Assembly (NCBI GenBank): GCA_022791315.1 | Contig: JAAVYW010000014.1 | Coordinates: forward strand, 36,135 to 100,134 | Source of the DNA: Oscillospiraceae bacterium | GTDB lineage: Bacteria > Bacillota > Clostridia > Oscillospirales > Ruminococcaceae | Reading direction: 5' to 3' | DNA length: 64,000 nt | In this document: piece by piece, positions 50,056 to 59,249 of the stretch | Layout: each line of letters opens with the position of its first letter | Numbering within the stretch: position 1 is the first letter of the stretch | Notes under the pieces: model-generated | Database searches by the model: none | What the model saw: only the letters and a program-made list of their open reading frames with translations | What the model was told of the DNA's origin: nothing | Program-made: the position numbers and the translations under genes

Positions 50056-52266
50056 TTACCACAGGCCAAAGTTCTTGCTCATAGAGCCGTCACCGCCGGG
50101 CAGCAGGGTATCCAGGTAGGTGCAGGGGTCACCAAAGTCGGGGCCCCAACCAGTGTAGTCGTTCAGGTCGAAGTTGCCCTCAGCACCCTTGCCGTAGTAG
50201 TACACGGCATCCTGCCACTGGGTGAAGTCAGAGACAGCAACCAGGTTAATCTGAACCAAGCCGTCCAGGCTCTCTTCGATGGACTTCTTCAGGGCCTGAG
50301 CGCGGTTGTTGTAGGATTCAGCGTTCTCGTTGTAGGGCAGGTCAATCTGGATGGGATTCTCCGCAGAGACTTCCACACCATACTGCTTCAGCTCTTCCAC
50401 AGCCTTCGCCATATAGGCCTTGGCGTTATCGGGATTGTAGTAGCCGTCAAAGCCGTCGCCGGAGCCGATGCCGCCGTTTGCCTCAGGGTCCCAAACCTTG
50501 ATGGGCACTCCGTCCGCATCCAGCTGGGCCTGCACGATAACGCCGTAGTAGGTGCCGGCAGCAAAGGGAGTAGAGGTGCCGTTGATGTCCACATTGATGT
50601 CCTCGTCCAGCTGCACAAAATGGCCGGGCACATAGGAGTTACGCAGGGAGTTGTACTTCAGGGTCTCGCCTACGCTCTGGGCATTCCAGGAGCCGCGGTC
50701 CAAGCCAAAGGCCAGCGCCAGACGGAAGTTCTGGTTGTTGACAGCCACATGGGTCCGGGCAGCTTCCTCCTCACTCTGGGTAGAAACCGCCACATTGGCA
50801 TCGTTGTAGTTGGCAAAAGCCTGCCGGTTGAGGTTGTAGAAGCCTACGAAAGAAGTGGCGTTGGTGGAGGAAATATAGGCATAGTCGTCAAACATGCCGT
50901 CATTTCTCGCCATCTCGGCACGGGCAGTAGTCAGGGTGCAGCTGTCGGTCACACCCTCTTTGGCGTCGTTGTAGTACTTCGCCTCGTCGCTGCCGTCGTT
51001 GTAGAGCCAGGTAATCGCCTTCAGGTTGATGCCGTCGGCATTCCAGTAAGAGGGGTTGGCCTTAAAGGCAATGGTGTTCTTCTCGGTGGCGTTTGTCACC
51101 AGATAGGGGCCGCAGTAGGCGATGGAGTCAGGGCCCTGGCCATAGGTATAGGTGGCGTCCGCAGCGTTGAAGTCAGCGCCGAACTTACCGCCTCTGGACT
51201 CATAGTAGGTGCGGCTCAGAGGGGCAAAGATGCCATAGCCCAGCATTGTCAGGAAATAAGGAGTCTCCTGGCACAGGGTGTACTGCAGCGTGTGCTCGTC
51301 AACCGCCTTTACACCAACCTCGTTAAAGTCGGTGACTGCGCCGGTCATATACTCGTCGGCGTTCACAATGATGCCGCTGGTCATGTACTCCAGGCCGCCC
51401 TTGGCATCCAGCAGGTGCTGCAGGCCAGCCACGAAGTCATCGGCCACCACAGGAGCAACCACACGGCCCTGGGAATCCACCCAGTTGGTCTCCCGCAGGT
51501 GGAAGGTGTAGGTCAGGCCATCCTCGGATACCTCCCAGCTCTCAGCCAGAGCGGGCTGCATCACGTTCTCCATGTCGTACTCAACCAGGCCGTCATAGGT
51601 CTTTGTCAGCACCACAGAGTCGGATTCATAGTAAGTAGCCAGCACGTCCCAGTTGTTGGGGTCGCTGCTGTAGGAGATGTTCAGCTCGTCCTTCAAGGTG
51701 TAGCCCTTGCCGGTGAGAAAGTCCTTGGTCCACTGCTCAAACTCGCCGGTACCGGCCAGCTCGGCCCACTTCGCCTTGATTTCATCCCGGTCAGCAACCT
51801 TGATAAAATCAGTTGTCACCACATAATTGTGGTAACGCTCGGTGTCGTTGCCCCACATGACAGTGGAAGCGGTGTAGGGAGCGATTCTGGACATGGCATA
51901 GTTGCCGCCCCTGGTGGTCAGGGGGAACATAACGCCGCTCTCCAGCAGCTTGGCCTCGGCGATAGCCATCAGGGCATAGCGCTGGGAGACGCTGTCCGCC
52001 TCAAAGGCCTGCATATAGTAGTCATAGAATTCGCTGAAGTTCGCATCATAGAGCCCCTGGTCGTCGGTGGGCAACGCCGTCGGCTGAGAAGGGTCTGCCT
52101 GGTCCTCGCCGTCAGAGGGCTGTTCTTCGTTACCAGGGGTCTGGTTGTCGCTCTGGCTGTCGTTGCCGTTTGTCGGCACGCTCTGGTTATCGTCGCCGCT
52201 GCACCCGGCCAGTCCGGCTGCCAGCATAGAAGCCGCCAGCAACAGGCACAAGAGTCTTTTCTTCAT
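50056..52266 (-). CDS. oppA: Oligopeptide-binding lipoprotein OppA/AmiA, apparently circularly permuted
   Basis: A 736-residue SBP-family-5 lipoprotein with lipobox LAGC (Cys22) and an acidic Asn/Gln/Asp-rich linker. Residues about 72-190 contain ALMAIAEAKLLESGVMFPL, then GGNYAMSRIAPYT and a VADRDEIKAKWAEL segment; these match the C-terminal end of AmiA-type binding proteins. The normal protein start (NISYSSDPNNWDVLATYYES) only comes at about 197. The protein ends at GWGPDFGDPCTYLDTLLPGG plus 13 residues, just where AmiA proteins continue into the segment that is here found at the front. ATG 52266 has TAGGAGGAT. First gene of the importer operon, behind its own promoter. Confidence 0.9.
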   Translation of the reverse strand: MKKRLLCLLLAASMLAAGLAGCSGDDNQSVPTNGNDSQSDNQTPGNEEQPSDGEDQADPSQPTALPTDDQGLYDANFSEFYDYYMQAFEADSVSQRYALMAIAEAKLLESGVMFPLTTRGGNYAMSRIAPYTASTVMWGNDTERYHNYVVTTDFIKVADRDEIKAKWAELAGTGEFEQWTKDFLTGKGYTLKDELNISYSSDPNNWDVLATYYESDSVVLTKTYDGLVEYDMENVMQPALAESWEVSEDGLTYTFHLRETNWVDSQGRVVAPVVADDFVAGLQHLLDAKGGLEYMTSGIIVNADEYMTGAVTDFNEVGVKAVDEHTLQYTLCQETPYFLTMLGYGIFAPLSRTYYESRGGKFGADFNAADATYTYGQGPDSIAYCGPYLVTNATEKNTIAFKANPSYWNADGINLKAITWLYNDGSDEAKYYNDAKEGVTDSCTLTTARAEMARNDGMFDDYAYISSTNATSFVGFYNLNRQAFANYNDANVAVSTQSEEEAARTHVAVNNQNFRLALAFGLDRGSWNAQSVGETLKYNSLRNSYVPGHFVQLDEDINVDINGTSTPFAAGTYYGVIVQAQLDADGVPIKVWDPEANGGIGSGDGFDGYYNPDNAKAYMAKAVEELKQYGVEVSAENPIQIDLPYNENAESYNNRAQALKKSIEESLDGLVQINLVAVSDFTQWQDAVYYYGKGAEGNFDLNDYTGWGPDFGDPCTYLDTLLPGGDGSMSKNFGLW

Positions 52267-52358
52267 GGTAATCCTCCTATCATTTTGCTTCAACCGTGCG
52301 GGCCTTCTACCCCGCCCGGTCAAATTCAGCTTCACCTTCTGCGCCTCCAGAGATGATT

Positions 52359-52381
52359 AGACAATCGTATTGCGATTGTCT
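52359..52381. repeat. Hairpin in the oppA leader
   Basis: AGACAATCG/CGATTGTCT with a five-base loop, about 100 bases upstream of the oppA start inside the 230-nt leader. No recognised riboswitch is seen around it. Confidence 0.6.
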
Positions 52382-52502
52382 CCCTTTGCTTTAATACATT
52401 AAAGCACTAAAATTGATTCCTCCAAAAAAAGCGCGGCCCTAACTTCCTGCAAGCAGCGCGTCCTGGCTGTCTATCCCAGATTCACAGAAAATTTACAAAG
52501 CT

Positions 52503-52531
52503 ATTATACTGAAATTCGCCCTAGTTGTCAA
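52503..52531 (-). promoter_or_regulatory. Promoter of the oligopeptide importer operon
   Basis: On the minus strand, perfect TTGACA (52531-52526) and TATAAT (52508-52503) with a 17-bp spacer. The resulting leader is about 230 nt. Confidence 0.9.
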
Positions 52532-52839
52532 GAATTTCGCCGCGGAAACCGCATCAAAAATGTTCAAATCTTTCATATCCCCGCGTCCCATTCTGCGCAA
52601 ACCGTACAAAATCAAGGCTTTTTTTGCCCCGCTTTCAAAAATTTTTCCATTTTTGAAAGAATATTGGATTCGGCCTTCACCCTATTCCATTTTATTCCCA
52701 CCCCTCCCCGCTTCCAGGGGCATCGGCCCCTGGAGGGCAGTCCGGTGCAGCGCCCTTTGGCTGCCGGCGCGCCCCAACCCCTGGTCTGATTAGGAGCCCA
52801 GTCATCCCCTATTTTCTTTCCCAAAACCGGCAAAACAAA
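52532..52839. other. Divergent intergenic region, no gene
   Basis: About 300 bases between the oppA promoter and the promoter of the hexuronate operon. It contains runs of T near 52617 and GC-rich short inverted pieces near 52715-52760, but no gene or clear element. Confidence 0.6.
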
Positions 52840-52868
52840 TTGAAATTATTTCCTGAACAGTGTATAAT
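52840..52868 (+). promoter_or_regulatory. Promoter of the Gfo/uxu operon
   Basis: TTGAAA at 52840-52845, 17-bp spacer, TATAAT at 52863-52868, 56 bp before the first gene. Confidence 0.87.
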
Positions 52869-52923
52869 GGGGGCGAACAACCCCCATTGCAAAAACATGG
52901 GTGGAAAAAGAGAGGAATCAGTC

Positions 52924-54081
52924 ATGCTAAAGGTAGCAATCATTGGAACCGGCAACATCTCCGCCATGCACATCCAGGGGTATCTGGCCTTCCCCGAGCG
53001 GTGCAAAATCGTGGCGCTGTGCGACATCTATCCCGAAAAAGCTGAGGCCAAGAAAGCGGAATACGGCCTCACCGACGCCCAGGTCTTCTCCTCCCACAAG
53101 GACATGCTGGGCAAGGTGGACGTTGACCTGGTGAGCGTCTGCACACCCCCCTATGTCCATGCAGAGATTTCCATTGATTTCCTAAACGACGGCAAGAACG
53201 TCATCTGTGAAAAGCCCATGGCCGCCTCTTTAGAGGAGTGCGACAGGATGCTGGAGGCCGAGAAAAAGAGCGGCAAGACCCTGGCAATCATTGCCCAAAA
53301 CCGTTTCCGCAACTCCTTTATGCACTTAAAAGACATCCTGGATTCCGGCAAAATCGGCAAGGTGCTCCACGCCCAGGTGGATTCTTTCTGGTGGCGGGGC
53401 CACTGCTACTATGACCTGTGGTGGCGGGGCTCCTGGGAAAAGGAGGGCGGCGGCTGCACCTTAAACCACGCCGTCCACCATGTAGACATGCTGGGCTGGA
53501 TGATGGGCCTGCCCGAGAAAGTCACTGCCGTCCTCTCCAACGCCGCCCACGACAACGCCGAGGTGGAGGACATCTCCATCGCCGCGCTGCAATACCCCGG
53601 CGGGGCCTTAGCCACCCTCACCAGCTCTGTCATCCACCACGGGGAGGAGCAGCAGGTGATTTTCCAGGGGGAAAAGGCCCGTATCTCCGCCCCCTGGAAG
53701 GTGTACGCCTCCCTCTCCAAGGAAAACGGCTTCCCCACCCGCAACGAGGCCCTGGAGGCCGAGCTGCAAAGGGACTACGAAGCCCTGCCCCCCCTACCCT
53801 ATGAAGGCCATACCGCCGAGCTGGATAACGTGATGGCCGCCCTGGAGGCCGGCTCCCGCCCCTTTATCGACGGCAAAGACGGCCGCCGCACCATTGAGCT
53901 CATCACCGCCGTCTACAAATCCGGCTTCGAGGGCCGCACCGTCTCCCTCCCCCTGCAAAAGGACGACCCCTTCTACACCGTAGACGGCATCCTCTCCCAC
54001 GTCCGCCACTTCTACGAGAAGACCTCCTCTGTAGAAAACCTGGCCGATGTGGGCATCACCGTTGGCACCGACAAAAAATAA
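52924..54081 (+). CDS. Gfo/Idh/MocA family oxidoreductase
   Basis: A 385-residue NAD(P)-dependent dehydrogenase with a Rossmann loop in VAIIGTGNISAMHIQGYL, the ICEKPMAASLEECDRM motif with the catalytic-type Lys, and the C-terminal domain segment CTLNHAVHHVDMLGWMMG with His residues. The ATG at 52924 follows AGAGAGGAA. It is the first gene of a run leading to uxuA and uxuB, so it may oxidise or epimerise a hexuronate or hexuronide on the way to mannonate; the exact substrate is inference. Confidence 0.9.
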   Translation: MLKVAIIGTGNISAMHIQGYLAFPERCKIVALCDIYPEKAEAKKAEYGLTDAQVFSSHKDMLGKVDVDLVSVCTPPYVHAEISIDFLNDGKNVICEKPMAASLEECDRMLEAEKKSGKTLAIIAQNRFRNSFMHLKDILDSGKIGKVLHAQVDSFWWRGHCYYDLWWRGSWEKEGGGCTLNHAVHHVDMLGWMMGLPEKVTAVLSNAAHDNAEVEDISIAALQYPGGALATLTSSVIHHGEEQQVIFQGEKARISAPWKVYASLSKENGFPTRNEALEAELQRDYEALPPLPYEGHTAELDNVMAALEAGSRPFIDGKDGRRTIELITAVYKSGFEGRTVSLPLQKDDPFYTVDGILSHVRHFYEKTSSVENLADVGITVGTDKK

Positions 54082-54141
54082 CGCCCATCCCTTGGCCCAA
54101 ACAGGGATTCCAAAGGATAACCCTGAAAGGAGATTATAACA

Positions 54142-55230
54142 ATGGCTGAATTCCAAGTAGCAGACGGCATGAACTATGCCCCCAAGGGCAAGCCCACCCC
54201 CGTGGTAAAGCCCGGCGAATTCGTCTTCGCCGCCGTGGCCTTAGACCACGGCCACATCTATGGCATGTGCAACGGCCTCACCGAGGCCGGGGCCACCCTG
54301 AAATGGGTCTACGACCCTGACCCCAAGAAGGTAGAGGCCTTTGTCAAGTCCTTCCCCGATGTCAAAGTGGCAAAGAGCGAGGAAGAGGTGTTAAACGACC
54401 CGGAGGTCAAGCTGGTGGCCGGTGCCGCCGTCACCTCCCAGCGCTGCGCCCTGGGCCTGCGGGTGATGGACGCAGGCAAGGACTATTTCACCGACAAAGC
54501 CCCCTTCACCACCCTGGAGCAGCTGGCCGCCGCCCGGAAAAAGGTGGAGGAGACCGGCAAAAAGTACATGGTCTACTACAGTGAGCGCCTGCACGTGGAG
54601 AGCGCCATCTTCGCGGGCTATCTCATTGAGCAGGGGGCTATTGGCCGTGTCATCCAGGTTCTGGGCCTTGGGCCCCACCGCCTGGGCGCCCCCGGCCGTC
54701 CCGACTGGTTCTTTAAAAAGGAGCAGTACGGCGGCATCCTGTGCGACATCGGCAGCCACCAGATTGAGCAGTTCCTGTTCTACGCCGGCGTGAAGGATGC
54801 CAAGGTGGTCCGTGCCCAAATCGGCAACTACAACCACCCCCAGTACCCCGAGCTGGACGACTTCGGCGACGCCACCCTGGTGGGCGACAACGGCGCCACC
54901 CAGTATTTCCGGGTAGACTGGTTCACCCCCGACGGCCTGCACACCTGGGGCGACGGCCGCACCATGATTTTGGGCACCGAGGGCTTTATTGAGCTGCGCA
55001 AGTACATCAATATCGGCACCGAAGACGGCGGCAACCAGGTGTTCTTAGCCAACGGCAAGGAGGAAAAGCGCTTCCAGGTCAGCGGCCAGGTGGGCTACCC
55101 CTATTTCGGCCAGCTGATTCTCGACTGCTTAAACCGCACCGAGAACGCCATGACCCAGGCCCACGCCTTCAAGGCTGCCGAGCTCTGCCTCCAAGCCCAG
55201 GCCCAGGCCGAGATGATTTACCACGCCTAA
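54142..55230 (+). CDS. Gfo/Idh/MocA family oxidoreductase
   Basis: A 362-residue protein of the same superfamily but distinct from the preceding one: it starts with a 30-residue lead (NYAPKGKPTPVVKPGEFVFA) before the Rossmann domain, whose Gly-rich loop is replaced by VALDHGHIYGMCNGLTEAGA, and the Lys motif reads YFTDKAPFTTLEQL instead of EKP. The segment GGILCDIGSHQIEQFLFYAG supplies the Asp/His pair. Such variants are often found in uronate and glycosaminoglycan loci. A terminator follows within 35 bp. Confidence 0.88.
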   Translation: MAEFQVADGMNYAPKGKPTPVVKPGEFVFAAVALDHGHIYGMCNGLTEAGATLKWVYDPDPKKVEAFVKSFPDVKVAKSEEEVLNDPEVKLVAGAAVTSQRCALGLRVMDAGKDYFTDKAPFTTLEQLAAARKKVEETGKKYMVYYSERLHVESAIFAGYLIEQGAIGRVIQVLGLGPHRLGAPGRPDWFFKKEQYGGILCDIGSHQIEQFLFYAGVKDAKVVRAQIGNYNHPQYPELDDFGDATLVGDNGATQYFRVDWFTPDGLHTWGDGRTMILGTEGFIELRKYINIGTEDGGNQVFLANGKEEKRFQVSGQVGYPYFGQLILDCLNRTENAMTQAHAFKAAELCLQAQAQAEMIYHA

Positions 55231-55235
55231 CCCCC

Positions 55236-55265
55236 AAAGGCCCGGAGCGCGCTTCGGGCCTTTTC
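55236..55265 (+). terminator. Intrinsic terminator after the second oxidoreductase
   Basis: AAAGGCCCG/CGGGCCTTTT hairpin with TTTTC. It separates the two oxidoreductase genes from uxuA; I see no new strong promoter in the 200-bp gap, so partial read-through is likely. Confidence 0.8.
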
Positions 55266-55432
55266 TTTGGTACCCCTCCTGCTTCCGGCCTATCGCGGCG
55301 GAGCAGCGCGAAAAGTTCCGGGCACCCCCAACCGTTCTTGTCCCGCCAATGGAGCTCTGCCGACGCAGCTCCTACCGGCACAGCGGCAGCCGCTTTACAA
55401 AACGATAACTACCCAGAAAGGATGAACACCCC

Positions 55433-56503
55433 ATGGAAATGACCCTCCGTTGGTATGGCCCCGGCCACGACAGCGTAACCCTCACCCAAATCCGCCAAAT
55501 CCCCGGTGTCACCGGTGTGATAACCACCCTCTACGGCAGCACTCCCGGCGAAGCCTGGGACAAAGCCGAGGTGGCCTCCTTAAAAAAGGCTGTGGAAGAT
55601 TCCGGCCTGCGCATCAGCGGCATCGAGAGCGTAAACATCCACGACGACATCAAGGTGGGCCTCCCCACCCGCGACAAGTACATCGAAAACTATATCAAAA
55701 CCCTGGAAGTCCTGGGGGAGCAGGGCATTGACCTGGTCTGCTACAACTTCATGCCCGTCTTTGACTGGACCCGGTCCGACCTGGCCAAGCCCCGCCCCGA
55801 CGGCTCCACCGTCCTCTCCTACGACCAGAGCATCATCGACCAAATCGACCCCGCCAAGATGTTCGAGGCCCTGGACAGCAGCTCCAACGGCTTTGTCCTC
55901 CCCGGCTGGGAACCTGATCGCATGGCGAAAATCAAGGAGCTGTTCACGCTGTACCAAGACGTGGACGAGGAAAAGCTGTTCGAGAACCTCCGCTACTTCC
56001 TGGCCGCCATCATGCCCACCTGTGAAAAGTACGGCATCAAAATGGCTATCCACCCCGACGACCCCGCCTGGCCCGTCTTTGGCCTCCCCCGCATCATCAC
56101 CGGCGAGGCCAACCTCCACCGCATGTGCGATATGGTGCCTAGCCCCTGCAACGGCGTCACCCTCTGCACCGGCTCCCTGGGCTCCAACCCGAAGAACGAT
56201 TTGCCCGCCATCATCCGGGGGCTCAAGGGCCGTATCCACTTCGGCCATGTGCGCAACCTCATCCACCATGCCCCCGGCAAGTTCGACGAGGCCGCCCACC
56301 TCTCCTCCGACGGCAGCTTTGACATGTACGAGATTATGAAGGCCTTCTATGACATCGGCTTTGACGGCCCCATCCGCCCCGACCATGGCCGCGCCATCTG
56401 GGGCGAGGTCGCCATGCCCGGCTACGGCCTCTATGACCGTGCCCTGGGCGCAACTTACCTCAACGGCCTGTGGGAGGCCATCGGCAAATCCCAGACCCGC
56501 TAG
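55433..56503 (+). CDS. uxuA: Mannonate dehydratase
   Basis: Dehydrates D-mannonate to 2-keto-3-deoxygluconate in hexuronate breakdown. The 356-residue TIM-barrel protein has typical UxuA blocks: MTLRWYGPGHDSVTLTQIRQ, GIDLVCYNFMPVFDWTRSDL, MAIHPDDPAWPVFGLPRI, NGVTLCTGSLG, and RIHFGHVRNL with PIRPDHGR, which provide the metal-binding His, Cys and Asp. Length is normal; AGAAAGGATG lies before the ATG. It is 16 bp upstream of uxuB. Confidence 0.96.
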   Translation: MEMTLRWYGPGHDSVTLTQIRQIPGVTGVITTLYGSTPGEAWDKAEVASLKKAVEDSGLRISGIESVNIHDDIKVGLPTRDKYIENYIKTLEVLGEQGIDLVCYNFMPVFDWTRSDLAKPRPDGSTVLSYDQSIIDQIDPAKMFEALDSSSNGFVLPGWEPDRMAKIKELFTLYQDVDEEKLFENLRYFLAAIMPTCEKYGIKMAIHPDDPAWPVFGLPRIITGEANLHRMCDMVPSPCNGVTLCTGSLGSNPKNDLPAIIRGLKGRIHFGHVRNLIHHAPGKFDEAAHLSSDGSFDMYEIMKAFYDIGFDGPIRPDHGRAIWGEVAMPGYGLYDRALGATYLNGLWEAIGKSQTR

Positions 56504-56519
56504 GAAAGGAGCAGACACG

Positions 56520-58136
56520 ATGCTAAAATTAACCGACGCCCTCTCCCGCCGGGCCGAGTGGGAGCAAAAGGGCTATGAGCTGCCGGGCTTTGACCGGGAA
56601 GCCGCCACAGCCGCCGCCAGGAAGGCCCCCAAGTGGATTCACTTTGGCGCGGGCAATATCTTCCGTGCCTTCCCCGCCGTCCTGCTGCAAACCCTGCTGG
56701 ATTCCGGCGAGGAGGATACCGGCCTCATCGTCTGCGAGGGCTTTGACCCCGAAATCATCCAAAAGGCCTACCGCCCCTTCGACAACCTGAGCCTCTTGGC
56801 TGTGCTGGAGTGCGCGGGCACCGTGCGCAAAAAAGTGGTGGGGAGCGTGGTGGAGTCCCTCATCGGCGACCCTGCCGAGGCTGGGGACTGGCAGCGCCTC
56901 ATCCAGATTTTTGAAGCCCCCTCCCTGCAAATGGCCAGCTTCACCATCACCGAGAAGGGCTATAGCCTCACCGCGCCCGACGGCTCCTTCACCCCCGCCG
57001 CCCAGGCGGACTTTGAGAAGGGCACACTATCCCCCACCACCCTGATGGGCAAGGTGGCTGCCCTGTGCCTCAGGCGCTACCAGGCCGGGGCCATGCCCTT
57101 GGCCCTGGTGAGTATGGACAACTGCTCCCACAACGGGGAAAAGCTGGCCGCCGCAGTCCAGACCATCGCAGGGGAGTGGGTAAAGCGGGGCACAGCCGCC
57201 CCCGGCTTTGCCGCCTACCTGGCCGACCCGCAGAAGGTCTCCTTCCCCTGGTCGATGATTGACAAAATCACCCCCCGGCCCGACGCCGGGGTCCAGAAGA
57301 TGCTGGAGGCCGACGGCTTTGCCGACACCGGCCTCATCATCACGGAAAAGAACACCTACACCGCCCCCTTTGTCAACGCCGAGGAGGCCCAGTACCTGGT
57401 GGTGGAGGACTGCTTCCCCGCAGGCCGCCCCGCCTTGGAAAAGGCCGGCCTCTATTTCACCGACCGGGACACCGTCAACAAGGTGGAGCGCATGAAGGTC
57501 TGCACCTGCTTAAACCCCCTCCACACTGCCCTGGCCATCTTCGGCTGCCTTTTAGGGTTTGACACGATTTACAAGGAGATGCAGGACGACGACCTGCGCC
57601 GCCTGGTGAGCAAAATGGGCTACGAGGAGGGGATGCCCGTTGTCACCGACCCCGGCATCCTCTCCCCCCAGTCCTTCATCAGGGAAGTGCTGGAGGTGCG
57701 CCTGCCCAACCCTTTCATGCCCGACACCCCCCAGCGCATTGCCACCGATACCTCCCAAAAGCTGTCCATCCGCTTTGGCGAGACCATCAAGGCCTATCTC
57801 GCCGACGGGGAACTGGATGTGCAGTCCCTGCACATCATCCCCCTGGTGCTGGCAGGCTGGTGCCGCTATCTCATGGGCATTGACGACAACGGCAGCCCCT
57901 TCCCCCCCAGCCCCGACCCCCTGCTGGACACCGTGCGCCCCCTGGTAGCGGGCATCTCCCTGGGCGACAAGGGCCCCTTCCTGGAAACCCTCCGCCCCAT
58001 CCTGGAAAACCAGGCCATCTTCGGCGTCGATTTGTTCGCAGCCGGCCTTGCCCAGCGCGTGGCCGATGCCTTCGCCCAGCTGGTTTCCGGAAAAGGTGCC
58101 GTCCGTGCCGCGCTGCACAAGGCCGCGCAGGCGTAA
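56520..58136 (+). CDS. uxuB: Fructuronate reductase (mannitol dehydrogenase family)
   Basis: NADH-dependent reduction of fructuronate to mannonate, the step before UxuA. The 538-residue protein is a long-chain mannitol dehydrogenase family member: WIHFGAGNIFRAFPAVLLQT near residue 40, SMDNCSHNGEKLAAAV, the FPWSMIDKITPRPD region, MKVCTCLNPLHTALAIFGCL with the catalytic Lys/Asn/His set, and a C-terminal domain. Placement directly after uxuA supports the assignment. It ends at a strong terminator. Confidence 0.95.
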   Translation: MLKLTDALSRRAEWEQKGYELPGFDREAATAAARKAPKWIHFGAGNIFRAFPAVLLQTLLDSGEEDTGLIVCEGFDPEIIQKAYRPFDNLSLLAVLECAGTVRKKVVGSVVESLIGDPAEAGDWQRLIQIFEAPSLQMASFTITEKGYSLTAPDGSFTPAAQADFEKGTLSPTTLMGKVAALCLRRYQAGAMPLALVSMDNCSHNGEKLAAAVQTIAGEWVKRGTAAPGFAAYLADPQKVSFPWSMIDKITPRPDAGVQKMLEADGFADTGLIITEKNTYTAPFVNAEEAQYLVVEDCFPAGRPALEKAGLYFTDRDTVNKVERMKVCTCLNPLHTALAIFGCLLGFDTIYKEMQDDDLRRLVSKMGYEEGMPVVTDPGILSPQSFIREVLEVRLPNPFMPDTPQRIATDTSQKLSIRFGETIKAYLADGELDVQSLHIIPLVLAGWCRYLMGIDDNGSPFPPSPDPLLDTVRPLVAGISLGDKGPFLETLRPILENQAIFGVDLFAAGLAQRVADAFAQLVSGKGAVRAALHKAAQA

Positions 58137-58148
58137 CCCAGCCAAAAA

Positions 58149-58176
58149 CCCGGGCGGGGATTCCCGCCCGGGTTTT
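58149..58176 (+). terminator. Intrinsic terminator after uxuB
   Basis: CCCGGGCGGG/CCCGCCCGGG stem with a four-base loop, followed by TTTT. Confidence 0.9.
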
Positions 58177-58203
58177 CATTTTTCAGAGACAGGAGGAAAC
58201 ACT

Positions 58204-58848
58204 ATGGACTATTTCTATTTCCCCAGCTGCAATTTCACCAAAGACAGCCCCCAAGCCGCCCAAAAAATCCGTGCCTACCTCAAGGAGCGGATGCCTGTCG
58301 CCGCCTGCTGCCGTGTTGATAAGCTGGAATATCCCCCGGAATCCATCGCCCTCTATTTCTGCCAGGCCTGCCGGGAAACGCTGGAAGCCCGCGTCCCCGG
58401 CAAATTCACCCTGCAAAACCTGTTCGCCTATCTCCTGGAGCAGCCCGATTTCCCCTGGCCCGACTACAGCGGCCTCACCGCCACTGTCCAAGACTGCTGG
58501 CGGGACAGGCGCCACCCGGAAATCTTGACAGCCGTGCGGGCAGCCCTTGCCAAAATGCACGTCACCGTCCTGGAAATGGCGGAAAACCGGGAACACACCA
58601 CCTTCTGCGGCAACCTGCACCTGGAACCCCGCCTCCCCGAAAACCAGGCCCTCCTGGCGCAGCACAGCGGCACACCTCTCCACCAGCTCCCTCAGGACGT
58701 CCAAGCCCGCCTAATGCGGGAACAGGTGTCCAAACTCCCCTGCCCCCTGGCCGTCACCTATTGCAACCGGTGTAAACAGGGTATCCTGCTGGGCGGCGGC
58801 AAAGCCGTCCACCTGCTGGAGCTTGCCACAGGCACTTTTCCCCGCTAA
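58204..58848 (+). CDS. Cys-rich (CCG/HdrB-like) protein
   Basis: A 214-residue protein that reads like a CCG-domain (HdrB/GlpC-type) protein: FYFPSCNF at the start, PVAACCRVD, and FCQACRETLE form a first Cys set; the second half has VQDCW, a late FCGNLHLEP and YCNRCKQG. In HdrB-like proteins two such modules bind non-cubane [4Fe-4S] clusters. The pattern is only partly canonical, so cofactor binding is uncertain. It starts 27 bp after the uxuB terminator (GACAGGAGG) and overlaps the convergent zinc-ribbon gene by four bases. Confidence 0.65.
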   Translation: MDYFYFPSCNFTKDSPQAAQKIRAYLKERMPVAACCRVDKLEYPPESIALYFCQACRETLEARVPGKFTLQNLFAYLLEQPDFPWPDYSGLTATVQDCWRDRRHPEILTAVRAALAKMHVTVLEMAENREHTTFCGNLHLEPRLPENQALLAQHSGTPLHQLPQDVQARLMREQVSKLPCPLAVTYCNRCKQGILLGGGKAVHLLELATGTFPR

Positions 58849-59249
58849 TCCGGCAGCTTCCGCCCGCATCCTGCGCAAAAGGCAAAGTCCGCCTGCACCG
58901 CCTCCCCGCAGTACGGGCAGTACCGCCCCATCCCCGCCTTTGCCACCGGCGGCGCTATCGGGGACGGCGCTGCCGGGGCGGGCGGTTTCCCTTGGGCAGC
59001 ATTCTCCTCCCGCGCCTCCTCCGTGTCCACAATCTCATAGAGCGGGTCCCGCCGCTTCCCTGTAGCGTTGGATAGGTGGTAAACCGCCTGCATCACTGCA
59101 AACACCACAAAGAACACCCCAAACAGGGCCAAAAACCCCGCCCCCATCCGCAGCGTGAATACCGTCCACACCACCCCAAACACCGCCAAAACCACACTCA
59201 GCGCCCCGCTCTGGGCCGAGGGCCCCTTCCCCCGTCGAATCTGCTTCAT
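58845..59249 (-). CDS. Zinc-ribbon membrane protein
   Basis: A 134-residue protein with two membrane helices (about 17-35 and 38-57), a Pro/Ala-rich linker and a C-terminal zinc ribbon (YCPYCGEAVQADFAFCAGCG). Such proteins are widespread in Clostridia; function unknown. The start at 59249 has AAGGAGAACC. Confidence 0.8.
   Translation of the reverse strand: MKQIRRGKGPSAQSGALSVVLAVFGVVWTVFTLRMGAGFLALFGVFFVVFAVMQAVYHLSNATGKRRDPLYEIVDTEEAREENAAQGKPPAPAAPSPIAPPVAKAGMGRYCPYCGEAVQADFAFCAGCGRKLPD

Noticed and set aside
50620..52356. Long open frame (about 580 codons) antisense to oppA
   Set aside because: Absence of stops follows from the GC-biased codons of oppA; no start site or protein-like domain is visible.
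52266..52500. Riboswitch or T-box in the 230-nt oppA leader
   Set aside because: Only one isolated hairpin (52359-52381) and no conserved T-box or aptamer sequences, and no terminator/antiterminator pair.
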